Below, piece after piece: positions 21,421-30,171 of a stretch of DNA of 64,000 bases; within the stretch, counting starts at the first letter, position 1; the number at the start of each line of letters is the position of its first letter. This DNA is from Gemmatimonadaceae bacterium (GTDB lineage Bacteria; Gemmatimonadota; Gemmatimonadetes; Gemmatimonadales; Gemmatimonadaceae): the NCBI GenBank assembly GCA_019186945.1, contig JABAQJ010000007.1:124001-188000 (forward strand). Direction: 5' to 3'. The notes under the pieces were generated by a model. It was not told where the DNA came from and made no database searches. It was given only the letters and a program-made list of their open reading frames with translations. The position numbers were made by a program, and so were the translations under genes.

Positions 21421-21927
21421 ATGCAACTGCTGTTGATTCGGCATGCCATCGCCGAGGAGCGAACGGAGTTCGCCGCGACCGGAAAGCGGGACGCCGAACG
21501 TCCGCTCACTGCGTTCGGGCGGCGGCGGATGGTGCGGAATGCTCGCGGTTTGCGCCGGGTCGTGTCCAGGATCGACCTTATCGTATCCAGCCCTTACGTG
21601 CGAGCGCGGCAGACAGCGCGCATCGTTGCCGACACGTTAGGCATGGAGGCGATCGCGCTCAGCGAGGCGCTCGCACCTGACCGGCATCCGAAGGAGATCC
21701 TGTCGTGGCTGGCGGAACGCGACGCGGGCTCCGCGATCGCGGCCGTGGGGCACGAGCCGCACCTGAGTCGTCTGCTGCAGTGGTCCATGGCACAGCAGAC
21801 GGAGTCGCATGCGGTCCTCAGGAAGGGCGGGGTATGCCTGCTTGAGTTCGAGGGCGCGGTAAGACCGGGAGTCGCAGTGCTGCAGTGGCTCCTGACACCG
21901 CGACAGTTGCGGCTGATCGGCCAGTAG
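21421..21927 (+). CDS. sixA: SixA-type phosphohistidine phosphatase
   Basis: A 168-residue histidine-phosphatase superfamily protein. It begins MQLLLIRHAIAEE, with the catalytic RH (R7-H8), then DLIVSSPYVRARQTA and a second histidine in AAVGHEPHLSRLL. ATG 21421 is six bases after the amidohydrolase stop. SixA removes phosphate from histidine in phosphorelay proteins. The CHAD gene starts two bases after the stop; the SixA-CHAD pairing recurs in many bacteria and may relate to polyphosphate or phosphate metabolism. Confidence 0.92.
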   Translation: MQLLLIRHAIAEERTEFAATGKRDAERPLTAFGRRRMVRNARGLRRVVSRIDLIVSSPYVRARQTARIVADTLGMEAIALSEALAPDRHPKEILSWLAERDAGSAIAAVGHEPHLSRLLQWSMAQQTESHAVLRKGGVCLLEFEGAVRPGVAVLQWLLTPRQLRLIGQ

Positions 21928-21928
21928 C

Positions 21929-23383
21929 ATGGCGAACGATGCGAGCGCCTGGGGATTGGAGGCCGCGCCGCGCGGGGCGCGGCACGTGGCACTCGCGCTG
22001 CTCGCCGAGGTGCGAGCGACGTCGGCGCGTCTGGCCGACGCCTCCGATGCCGACGCGTTGCACGACTTCCGAGTTGCGGTGCGACGGTTACGCAGTTGGT
22101 TCCGGATGCTGGCCTCCGATCTGGAAGGGAGCGTTCCACCGAAGGCGGCGCGAGTGCTCGCGACGGTTGCCTCTACGTCCAACGCCGGACGCGATGCCGA
22201 AGTCCTGCTCGGTTGGTTGCGGGAGACCATCGATCGGTTGGCGCCGCGGCACCGCACGGCCGCACGCTGGTTGATGCGGCAGCAACAGGAGATCCAGGCG
22301 GATGCCAGCCGCGAGTTGCACGAGGAGCTGCAGCAGTCGTTCGACGCCACCATCCAGCGGCTCGATCGGCGGCTCCGACGGTACTCGACAATGGTCTATC
22401 TGGACGACGGTCCGCGGGAAGCGACGCTGTCGCAGCGGGTAGCCGAGCGCGTGCGATCCCAGGGCGGGCGGCTCGCCGCCGATCTGGCTCGTATCGCCGA
22501 CGTCGATGCGGACACGGACATCCATCGCGCGCGTATCGAAGGGAAACGCCTTCGTTACCTGCTCGAGCCGCTACGGCCTCTGCATCCGTCGATCGGTGGC
22601 ATCGTGACCCGACTGAAGTCGTTGCAGGACATCTTGGGCGCCGTACACGACGCGCACGTGTGGGGCGAAGCATTGCACCAGACGCTCCAGCGTGCTGCCG
22701 ATCGTCAAGGGCGCGTACTGCGCCGTCGTGCGACCGGTGCGGAGCGGACGAGACGAGGTGCGGCGCTTCCGCCGATGTCCGCTCTGATGGCGCTGGCTGA
22801 CGCGATGCATGCTCACGCGGCCTCCGAGTTCGCCGTCTTCACGAGGGATTGGACTGGCGATCCGGCCAGCGCATTCTTCGCCGAGCTGGAACTGACGGCG
22901 ACTGCACTTGCCGATGCCGATGGTGCACCGCTGGAGATAGAGCGCAAGTATCTGTTGAGCGGGGTGCCGCCGGCGATGCCCCGTGGCACCGTCGCCGAGT
23001 TGCTCCAGGGCTACCTGCCGGGCGAGCGGATCATCGAAAGGGTGCGCCGGACGTCGCGGGGCAGGCGCTCGACCTTCGCGAGGACGATCAAGTTCGGCAG
23101 CGGAATCGTGCGGACGGAAATCGAGGAACCGACCACGCGCCGAGTGTTCGACGCGCTCTGGCCGCTCACGAAGGGAAAGCGCGTCGAGAAGCGACGTCAT
23201 GCGATCCGGGAAGGCCCGCTGACGTGGGAGATCGACGTCTTCACCGACCGCGACCTGGTTCTCGCCGAGGTAGAGCTGGCGGATCAGCGGGACGTCGTGC
23301 GGTTTCCGGAGTGGCTCGCGCCGTACGTCGAACGTGACGTAACCGACGAGTCGGCGTACGTGAATTTCGTGCTGGCGAAGTAG
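21929..23383 (+). CDS. CHAD and CYTH domain protein
   Basis: A 484-residue protein. The N-terminal 320 residues are a CHAD helical domain with conserved histidine and arginine runs (DALHDFRVAVRRLRSW; HRARIEGKRLRYLLEPLRPL). The C-terminal 150 residues are a CYTH/triphosphate-tunnel domain opening with the EIERKYLL signature. The usual order is CYTH then CHAD; here it is reversed. CHAD domains bind polyphosphate, and CYTH enzymes act on triphosphates or polyphosphate, so a role in polyphosphate binding or hydrolysis is likely. Start ATG 21929 lies two bases after the sixA stop. Confidence 0.9.
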   Translation: MANDASAWGLEAAPRGARHVALALLAEVRATSARLADASDADALHDFRVAVRRLRSWFRMLASDLEGSVPPKAARVLATVASTSNAGRDAEVLLGWLRETIDRLAPRHRTAARWLMRQQQEIQADASRELHEELQQSFDATIQRLDRRLRRYSTMVYLDDGPREATLSQRVAERVRSQGGRLAADLARIADVDADTDIHRARIEGKRLRYLLEPLRPLHPSIGGIVTRLKSLQDILGAVHDAHVWGEALHQTLQRAADRQGRVLRRRATGAERTRRGAALPPMSALMALADAMHAHAASEFAVFTRDWTGDPASAFFAELELTATALADADGAPLEIERKYLLSGVPPAMPRGTVAELLQGYLPGERIIERVRRTSRGRRSTFARTIKFGSGIVRTEIEEPTTRRVFDALWPLTKGKRVEKRRHAIREGPLTWEIDVFTDRDLVLAEVELADQRDVVRFPEWLAPYVERDVTDESAYVNFVLAK

Positions 23384-23386
23384 GCT

Positions 23387-24529
23387 CTACGCTTCGGCGA
23401 ATGCGACTTGGTGTTCCGAGGTGTCGCGTCCGGCCAGTTCGGCGTAGACGTCTTCCAGGCGGTCGATGATGTTGTCCCAGGCAAACTCCCGGGAACGACG
23501 GGCGGCGCGCGCGCCTAACGTAGTGGCGAGTTCGGGGCGCTCCAGCAGCGTCCGCACGCCTTCGGCAAGGGCAGCCGGATCCGCTGGGGCGACGAGAAGG
23601 CCCTCGACGCCATCTCGCGCCACTTCCCGGTAGCCGGGGATGTCACTGGCGACGATCGGCAAGCCCGCCGCCATCGCTTCCACCAGCACGATACCGAAAC
23701 TCTCCTGTCCGGTGGCCGGGCTGATGAAGATGTCGGCCGCCTGGTGATATGTCGGCAGCGATCCGTCCGGAACCCTCCCGAGCATGTGTACCCGATCGCG
23801 AACCGTGGGCTCGAGTTCGGCAACGGCATTCCGATCGGCCCCATCGCCGATGACGACAAGTTGCAGATCCGGGAAGTCCGTGGCGAGCGCCGCGAACGCG
23901 CGTACCGCGATCGGGAACCCCTTGCGCGGTTCGAGCCGGCCGACGAACAACAGGCGTCGTCCTGGTGGAAGCGCCGCCCTTGGTGCGTTGGCGAACGTAT
24001 CGATGTCGGCGCCGTTAGGCACGATCAGAACCGGCGCGCTTCCCATCCGCGAGCAGACCGAAAATCGCGCAGCGTTCGAGACAGCGACCCGCCGATCAAC
24101 GCGACGCCAGACGGGACGCAGCAGCGGTGCTACGGCCGTGTAAATACGGCCTTCCAGGTGCTCACGGGCAAAATACGAGTGAAACGTCGCGACCACCGGT
24201 GCTTTCGCGTGCAACGTCGCCAGCATCGACGTGCTGGGCGATAGCGGATCGTGGACGTGAACTATCTGCGGGCGGAAAGCCGCTAGAACTCGGCGGATCC
24301 TTCGCGACGACGACGGGCTGAAACAGAGCCTGGCGACCGAACCGTTGACCTGGACCGGGAAAGTGTGGCCCACCAGATGCACGTCGTTCCGGACCAGGGG
24401 CTCGTCACCGGGTGCGATCACCTGGACCTCGTGTCCACGCTGCGTCAGGTGATGCGACAACTGCCGCACATGACTCTGCACGCCGCCAGGGGCATCCCAG
24501 CTATAAGGGCAAACCTGAGCTATCCGCAT
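23387..24529 (-). CDS. Glycosyltransferase family 4 (PimA-like)
   Basis: A 380-residue retaining GT-B glycosyltransferase. The N-terminus MRIAQVCPYSWDAPGGVQSHV carries the phosphate-loop pattern of PimA-like enzymes. The C-terminal donor domain has LFVGRLEPRKGFPIAV and the EX7E motif in ESFGIVLVEAMAAGLPIVASD. It probably transfers a hexose from a nucleotide sugar or GDP-mannose to a lipid at the inner face of the membrane. It is the last gene of a four-gene minus-strand operon that also encodes an MFS transporter and a PatA-like acyltransferase. Confidence 0.9.
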   Translation of the reverse strand: MRIAQVCPYSWDAPGGVQSHVRQLSHHLTQRGHEVQVIAPGDEPLVRNDVHLVGHTFPVQVNGSVARLCFSPSSSRRIRRVLAAFRPQIVHVHDPLSPSTSMLATLHAKAPVVATFHSYFAREHLEGRIYTAVAPLLRPVWRRVDRRVAVSNAARFSVCSRMGSAPVLIVPNGADIDTFANAPRAALPPGRRLLFVGRLEPRKGFPIAVRAFAALATDFPDLQLVVIGDGADRNAVAELEPTVRDRVHMLGRVPDGSLPTYHQAADIFISPATGQESFGIVLVEAMAAGLPIVASDIPGYREVARDGVEGLLVAPADPAALAEGVRTLLERPELATTLGARAARRSREFAWDNIIDRLEDVYAELAGRDTSEHQVAFAEA

Positions 24530-24574
24530 GACGTCACAGAATGGGTGAGTTGCGGAGTTCGATGCGCGGGTGCG

Positions 24575-25936
24575 TCACTCACGCGCGGACCGTTTGCGCG
24601 TGTGTCGGAGGATACTCGCTTCGCCAACAAGACCGGCAACACAAATCAACACGCCAGCAACGCCAAGAGCTAGGCGGTAGGGTTCGCGAAAACCTGCAGT
24701 GCCCAGCACCCATACCGTCGCCCCGACCAGCAGCGCGCACGTCATGAACGCCGCTCCCAGTACCAGATCCCGTGTCGAAAAAATCAGACCGCGTCCGTTC
24801 GAGGGAGCGCCCTCGTGCAACAAAGTATCCTGCGACACCATGATCGGGCCCAGTACCGCACCGCCCATGACCGCAACCGGCGCAAACAGCGAAAAACGGT
24901 AGAACACGCTGGCCAGCACCATCAACCCACCAACCAGCGAGACGCTGAGCATGATGGTGTGTCTCTTGTTCCAGCTGCGGCCAATCGTTCCCATGGCAAG
25001 CGATCCGATTATCAGGCCGACTGCCAGCAGTCCGCCAAGGTAGCCGACGCCTTGCGTGCCCATTCCCATCACTGTCTGGACCGAAGCCGTCATGACGACG
25101 TACACGGTTGAGGCGAACGCCGCGAGCAGGATCACCGAGCCGAACGCAAACCGCAGCGAGTCGTCCTTCCGGATCAGCCCGAACGTCGTGCGCACACCTC
25201 CTACGATATCGGACGGACTGCGTTTCACTGGATGGACCACGGTGGTTTCAGCCACGCGTGGCGTCTGCCGGTCGTGGGCAACGGTAAGGATGCTTACCAC
25301 GACCAGCGTCAGAACCGAAACCAGGTAGGAGATGGCATCGAGGTAGAATCCGGCCGCGTAGTCACTCCAGCCGAATTCGCGCCAGATCGTCCATCCAATG
25401 AGAAGTCCCCCGCCAACGATGCCGACGACGGTTGCCACCCGCCCGATAGAGGTGAGGGCGGCGTTGGCAGCCAGCAACTGGTCGCGCTCGACCAGTTCCG
25501 GAATCAACGCCATCTTGGCTGAATTGAAGAACAGCCCCAACAGGAAGACAAGAAACGCGACGGCATAGACGATCCACAGGTGCTGGGTCGTGCTGTACAA
25601 CCATGGAATCGACGCAACGATCGTTGCGCGGAGAGAGTCGCAGACGATCATCGTTATTCGCTTGTCCCACCGATCGACCAGCGCACCTGCGACCGGTCCG
25701 AAGAGAATGACCGGCATGGTAAACACGACCGACAACTTGGCCAGCTCCATCCCTCCCGTGTTCGCCGTCGCCCCGGCACCGACGAGCGCAATGAGTGCCA
25801 TATGGTGCAGCTTGTCGCCGAGCTGGGAGAGTGTCTGACCGATGAGGAGAAGCGAGAACGGTGGCCGGCGGAGCACATCGCCGATCCCCTGGTCGCGTGA
25901 GACAGACTCGGGAACGAGCACGCCGCTGTCAGCCAC
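24575..25936 (-). CDS. MFS transporter
   Basis: A 453-residue integral membrane protein with about twelve hydrophobic segments and the MFS_3-type loop between helices 2 and 3 (GALVDRWDKRITMIVCD). Its start overlaps the end of the acyltransferase gene by 8 bp, so it is translationally coupled. Family relatives export siderophores, drugs or lipids. In this operon a lipid or lysolipid cargo is a reasonable guess but nothing in the sequence proves it. Confidence 0.9.
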   Translation of the reverse strand: MADSGVLVPESVSRDQGIGDVLRRPPFSLLLIGQTLSQLGDKLHHMALIALVGAGATANTGGMELAKLSVVFTMPVILFGPVAGALVDRWDKRITMIVCDSLRATIVASIPWLYSTTQHLWIVYAVAFLVFLLGLFFNSAKMALIPELVERDQLLAANAALTSIGRVATVVGIVGGGLLIGWTIWREFGWSDYAAGFYLDAISYLVSVLTLVVVSILTVAHDRQTPRVAETTVVHPVKRSPSDIVGGVRTTFGLIRKDDSLRFAFGSVILLAAFASTVYVVMTASVQTVMGMGTQGVGYLGGLLAVGLIIGSLAMGTIGRSWNKRHTIMLSVSLVGGLMVLASVFYRFSLFAPVAVMGGAVLGPIMVSQDTLLHEGAPSNGRGLIFSTRDLVLGAAFMTCALLVGATVWVLGTAGFREPYRLALGVAGVLICVAGLVGEASILRHTRKRSARE

Positions 25937-26810
25937 GGTTTCGCAGCCACTCGGGCTGGAACACGAACCACTGGTCGGGATGCGAGGCGACGATCGCCGC
26001 GAGTCGAGCGGTGATGCGGCGTGTCAGGTCCATTTCGCTCTCGTTGCGTTCCAGGCTGGCATCCGCAACGATCGGCGAGTCGAGCTGGACGGCATACCGG
26101 GCTCCATTGTGTTTCCTGGTCTGAACGATGTGCGCCACGATGACGGGGGCACCGCTCGCGATGGAAAGGTACGCCGGGCCGGTCGGAACGCGCCGAGTCC
26201 CATGGGCGAACGGCAGCTCGACACCTGTCGTAGTGTCGCCTACCACGCGGTCGGCCACCAGCAAGACAGTACCGTTTCTCCGTAGCGCGCGGAGCGATCC
26301 GGTGGCGGCGCGTTCGAGCGGGATTAGCTGCATGCCGGTTGCCTCGCGGAAAGATGCCAGCGCCTGCATGACTTCCGGTGCGAGTCTTTCGACGACTGCC
26401 GTTGTGTCATAACCCCGAATCGCGAGGCAGGCGCCGCCCAGCTCGTACGGTCCCAAGTGGGCGGTGACGATAATGGCTCCGCGACCGGCCTCGAGTACGG
26501 CATCCAGGTGTTCGACTCCGGCAAACGAAACGAGGGCCAACAGTTCCGCTCGCGTGGCACTCGGTAGCCGGAGGAGGTCCACCACGGCGGCGGCGAAGTT
26601 GGCGAACGTCCGCCGCGCGAGACGCTTGCGGCGAGCATGATCGAGTTCCGGCCTGAAGAAGCCGAGCGATTCGAGGACTGTACGACGTCGAGTCAGCAGG
26701 ACGAAAGAAGCCGCCGACCCAACGAGTCGTGCGAACGCCCGCGTCGGGACGGGAGGTGCAAACCGAAGGAGCCATGTGGCCAAGCGGATTGCTGCGGGCG
26801 ATGTGATCAC
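25929..26810 (-). CDS. LPLAT-family lysophospholipid acyltransferase (PatA/LpxL-like)
   Basis: A 293-residue membrane-associated acyltransferase. It has the HX4(D/E) catalytic motif in TAHLGPYELGG, a following glycine-rich region, and the typical end PDQWFVFQPEW. It resembles both lipid A acyltransferases (HtrB/LpxL) and phosphatidylinositol mannoside acyltransferase PatA. The PimA-like glycosyltransferase in the same operon favours acylation of a glycolipid. The small lipoprotein gene ends 37 bp upstream. Confidence 0.88.
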   Translation of the reverse strand: MITSPAAIRLATWLLRFAPPVPTRAFARLVGSAASFVLLTRRRTVLESLGFFRPELDHARRKRLARRTFANFAAAVVDLLRLPSATRAELLALVSFAGVEHLDAVLEAGRGAIIVTAHLGPYELGGACLAIRGYDTTAVVERLAPEVMQALASFREATGMQLIPLERAATGSLRALRRNGTVLLVADRVVGDTTTGVELPFAHGTRRVPTGPAYLSIASGAPVIVAHIVQTRKHNGARYAVQLDSPIVADASLERNESEMDLTRRITARLAAIVASHPDQWFVFQPEWLRNRG

Positions 26811-26847
26811 TCTCGGCCCGCGAGTCCACTGTCACCGTGCAGACGGG

Positions 26848-27279
26848 TCACGTGTCGGTTGCGAGGACCACCACCGGCTTATCGATCACTACCGCGCCCT
26901 GCGGATTCGAGGCGTTCCGTTCGACGACGCGGAAGCGATATGAACCGGGCACGAGCTGAATGCTGCCCAGGTAAAGCACGAGGCCGGCTGGAGTTGCACA
27001 GGTCGCGATCGGCGACTGGGAGACGGTGAGCGTGACGTCGGAGCCGCTGGAGGTCACACCAGCGGAGAGGCGCGACGCACAGAGGCTGCCGAAGGCGGCT
27101 CGTTTCACGACGATCTTGCGTGAGGCGACAGAGACGGAGTCATAGGGAACCTGCGTTGAATCGGGCTGCAACTGCTCCGCGAAGGTGAAGTCGGTGAGGA
27201 TCGGCGCGTCGGGGTCCAGTCCGTTCGCGCAGCCGAGAGTCGCCAGACTGGCGAGTACAGCGAGCAGCGTGGATCTCAT
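26848..27279 (-). CDS. Small putative lipoprotein, function unknown
   Basis: A 143-residue protein from ATG 27279, preceded by GGAG. The signal peptide ends with the lipobox LATLGC, predicting an acylated cysteine and membrane attachment. The mature part is beta-rich (LVLYLGSIQLVPGSYRFRVVERN) and contains two further cysteines that could form a disulfide. Frame upstream of ATG 27279 is open but proline/arginine-rich and looks non-coding. It is the first gene of the operon with the acyltransferase, MFS protein and glycosyltransferase. Confidence 0.75.
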   Translation of the reverse strand: MRSTLLAVLASLATLGCANGLDPDAPILTDFTFAEQLQPDSTQVPYDSVSVASRKIVVKRAAFGSLCASRLSAGVTSSGSDVTLTVSQSPIATCATPAGLVLYLGSIQLVPGSYRFRVVERNASNPQGAVVIDKPVVVLATDT

Positions 27280-27729
27280 CGGGCACTCCAGGGAAGTTCG
27301 ACCGCCCGCGCGGCGCGTGGCCAGGCGGACCCATGATGATAGCATCGTGTTGTCCGCCTGGTACTGGAGGCGCGTCAGAGTCGGTCCCGGATTGGCACCC
27401 TGCGCATCCCGGACCGGTGCCTGCGCGCATTTGGCGGTTGGCGGAATGGTGACTGGCGGCGCTGGGGGTCGGTGATGTCGGCGTCGGGCGCGGTCCGGCG
27501 AGCGAGGTTCGGGTTGGGACCGGCTCGCCGATACGCTAACGAGACTTGGGCGTCGAGTCCGTTGGAACAGGTGAAGGAGCACCGCCAGGCGCAACCATTG
27601 CGGTCGTGCGTGCGCCGGGTGAGATCGGCTCCCGTGCGAATCGAGGCTTCGCCTGGCGTACCGGACTGTGGAGATGGTGACGAACCTTGCGAGGGCGCGG
27701 GAAACCGTTAGCGAGAGGCGTGGAATAGT
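27280..27729. other. Intergenic region between divergent lipoprotein and TetR genes
   Basis: About 450 bp without a supportable gene. Open frames here are arginine/proline-rich and lack ribosome sites. The region must carry promoters for both directions; the right edge contains the TetR operator. Confidence 0.5.
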
Positions 27730-27749
27730 GTGCAAGTACACACTTGCAC
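27730..27749. promoter_or_regulatory. Putative TetR operator
   Basis: A perfect inverted repeat with arms GTGCAAGT (27730-27737) and ACTTGCAC (27742-27749) around ACAC. It is 33 bp upstream of the TetR-family start ATG 27783 and ahead of the whole efflux operon. Size and symmetry are typical of TetR-family operators, so autoregulation of the regulator and the pump is likely. Confidence 0.75.
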
Positions 27750-27782
27750 CCGGCTTGCCAGCCCACTAAGCTGCCATGCCCT

Positions 27783-28403
27783 ATGGTCAGTCGGGAGCGG
27801 TTGTTGAGCGCGGCGGCGCGCGTGTACGCGGAAGCGGGCTTCCGCGGGTCTACAACGCGCCGGATCGCCGACGAGGCGGGATTGAACGAGGTCACGATCT
27901 TCCGGCTGTTCGGGTCGAAAGCGGCGCTCCTCAATGCCGCGGTGCGTCATTCGACGCCAAGCGATGTCGTGCATGCCCTTCCGGCCACGCCGCGCGATCC
28001 GCAGCGAGAGCTTGCGGCCTGGGCCAATGCGCAACTGACCTTCCTGCGTGAGCACAGCGCCTTGATCCGCAAGTCTCTGGCGGAGACGGAGGAACTGCCG
28101 GAGATGGGGACCCAGGCGTGCGAGGGGTGCATGCACGCGCACCACAGTCTGCATCGGTACGCACGTCAGCTTGCGGCCGAGTGGGGGACGCCGCGAGCTG
28201 ATGCCGACTCGGCGGTTGCGATGCTGATCGCGGCGATCATGTCGGACGCGATCGCGCGCGGTGCGATGGGGGCGGTTTTTCCCCAACCGGCGAAACGCGC
28301 GGCCGCGGCGTACGTACGTGTCTTCCTTCGTGCGATCGGCAAACCGGATCGAGCGACGTCGAGGGTCGGGGCACGCCGTCGTCGAACGAAAGCGAAGTCC
28401 TAA
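27783..28403 (+). CDS. TetR-family transcriptional regulator
   Basis: A 206-residue regulator from ATG 27783 (MVSRERLLSAAARVYAEAG). The N-terminal helix-turn-helix reads STTRRIADEAGLNEVTIFRLFGSKAALL, the TetR signature. The C-terminal ligand domain has a short Cys/His cluster (CEGCMHAHHSLHR) that might bind a metal or a reactive ligand. The tail is rich in Arg and Lys. It heads the TolC-adaptor-RND operon and presumably represses it through the palindrome at 27730-27749. Confidence 0.9.
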   Translation: MVSRERLLSAAARVYAEAGFRGSTTRRIADEAGLNEVTIFRLFGSKAALLNAAVRHSTPSDVVHALPATPRDPQRELAAWANAQLTFLREHSALIRKSLAETEELPEMGTQACEGCMHAHHSLHRYARQLAAEWGTPRADADSAVAMLIAAIMSDAIARGAMGAVFPQPAKRAAAAYVRVFLRAIGKPDRATSRVGARRRRTKAKS

Positions 28404-28423
28404 CGAGAGTCTGAGGCACAAGC

Positions 28424-30091
28424 ATGACAGGTATACGGAAGTGGTTGCTGCTGCCGGTGGTCGTGGCCGTCGGCGCTCGTCCCATGGCTGGACAGTCGGG
28501 CCGGGAGCTCTCCCTGGAGGAGGCGCTGCGCCAAGCCGAGACACAGAGCGAGACAATGCAGATCGCGCAGGCGGGTGTGCTTCGCGCCCGCGGGCAGGCC
28601 CTGCAGGCGCGGTCGCAGTATCTGCCGCAGCTTTCGGGAACGGCAAGCTACCAGCGAACTCTCAAGTCGCAGTTCGAGGCCTTGAGAGGCTCTGCGTCGC
28701 CAGTGCCGCCACCCACGGTTCCGCCACCTCCGCCGCCGGACACCACGACATGGTATACGCCGTGTACGCGCTATCTGGGCGGGTCCGGTGCTACGCCGAC
28801 AGAGAAGATCCTCGGACTGGAGCGGTATGCGAACTGCGCGTCGTCGGGCGGCGGCGGTATCGACTTCTCCAAGGTCGGGTTCGGGTCGCAACACCAGTAT
28901 TCGCTGGGTCTGTCAGGGAGTCTGACCCTATTTAGTGGCGGGCGAGTCCAGGCTCAGAATGCGGCGGCCGCTGCCGGACAGCGATCCGCGAACATCGAGG
29001 TGGCAGCCCAACGCGCCAAGCTGGCCCTGGATGTCACCGAGTCGTATTTCGATGCCGTGCTGGCCGACCGTCTCGTTGCCATCGCCGAGTCCTCGCTCAC
29101 GCAGACGGAGGAGGTATTGCGCACCACGCGTGTGGCGCGCCAGGTCGGCAACCAATCCGAGTTCGACCTGTTGCGAGCGCAGGTGTCGCGGGACAATCAG
29201 ATGCCGCAGCTGATCGGTGCGCGAACGAATCGCGATCTGGCGTACCTGAGGCTGAAACAGTTGCTCAACATTCCGTACGGTCAGCCCGTGTCGCTCACCA
29301 CGCCGCTGGCGGACGACCGGTCCCTCGTGTCGCTTACGGCGCGCGAGCTGCAACCGGGCGTGTCCGCGCCGGATACCAGCGCCGATGTACGCGCACCGGT
29401 GCGTCAGATGATCGAGGCGCTGCGCGTGCAAGAGGCGCAGTTCCGCATCGCGAAGTCGGAGTGGCTCCCGACGATTTCTCTGTCCAGCCAATACGGGCGC
29501 ATCGCATTCCCCAGGAGCGGCGTGCCGGAGTGGTCGAACTTCCTGTCGAACTGGACGGTATCGTTGGGCGCGTCGATGCCGTTGTTCACCGGTGGCCGGA
29601 CGAAAGGCGAACGGCTCGTCGCCGAGGCAGGTTTGCGCGAAGCGCAGGCGCGTGTGGAGCAGACGCGTGAGTTGGCTGCGCTGGATGCCCAGCAGGCTCT
29701 GGCCCAGCTTGAACAGGCGCAGGCGGCCCTCTCCGCCAGCATGGGCACGGCAGAGCAGGCGGGCAAGGCTTACAGCATCGCGGAGGTCCGGTATCGGGAA
29801 GGGATCTCCACGCAGATCGAGCTGAGCGACGCGCGGATCCTGTTGCAGCAGGCTGCGGCCAACCGGGCTTCGGCTGTCCGCAACGTCCAGGTGGCGCGGA
29901 TGCGACTCGCCCTCCTGAAGGATCTGCCGTTAGGCGTTGGTTCGTCGCAGGCGCCAGTAACCGCCGGCGGCGCCGCCGCGGCAGGTGCGGGTGCGCCAGG
30001 CGCGATCGGCGGTGGAAGCCCTGGCGGCGCGACGGGATCTGCCGCCCAGCGTGCCGCTGCCAGCGCCGCCACGTCGTCGATCCCGCAGTGA
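28424..30091 (+). CDS. TolC-family outer-membrane efflux protein
   Basis: A 555-residue protein from ATG 28424 with a signal peptide ending GARPMAGQ. Two OEP repeats with long coiled-coil helices are visible (ARGQALQARSQYLPQ; EAGLREAQARVEQTRELAALD). A proline/glycine insertion (PPPTVPPPPPPDTT) and the C-terminal Ala/Gly tail are low complexity. It forms the outer-membrane channel of the tripartite pump encoded with the next two genes. Its stop TGA overlaps an ATG at 30091. Confidence 0.92.
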   Translation: MTGIRKWLLLPVVVAVGARPMAGQSGRELSLEEALRQAETQSETMQIAQAGVLRARGQALQARSQYLPQLSGTASYQRTLKSQFEALRGSASPVPPPTVPPPPPPDTTTWYTPCTRYLGGSGATPTEKILGLERYANCASSGGGGIDFSKVGFGSQHQYSLGLSGSLTLFSGGRVQAQNAAAAAGQRSANIEVAAQRAKLALDVTESYFDAVLADRLVAIAESSLTQTEEVLRTTRVARQVGNQSEFDLLRAQVSRDNQMPQLIGARTNRDLAYLRLKQLLNIPYGQPVSLTTPLADDRSLVSLTARELQPGVSAPDTSADVRAPVRQMIEALRVQEAQFRIAKSEWLPTISLSSQYGRIAFPRSGVPEWSNFLSNWTVSLGASMPLFTGGRTKGERLVAEAGLREAQARVEQTRELAALDAQQALAQLEQAQAALSASMGTAEQAGKAYSIAEVRYREGISTQIELSDARILLQQAAANRASAVRNVQVARMRLALLKDLPLGVGSSQAPVTAGGAAAAGAGAPGAIGGGSPGGATGSAAQRAAASAATSSIPQ

Positions 30092-30171
30092 TGTCCATGA
30101 TAGACAGACCCGTGTCGGCCCGTGTTTCACGCGTGACGACGACCAGACTCGTTCCATCGGAATCTCCTTCC

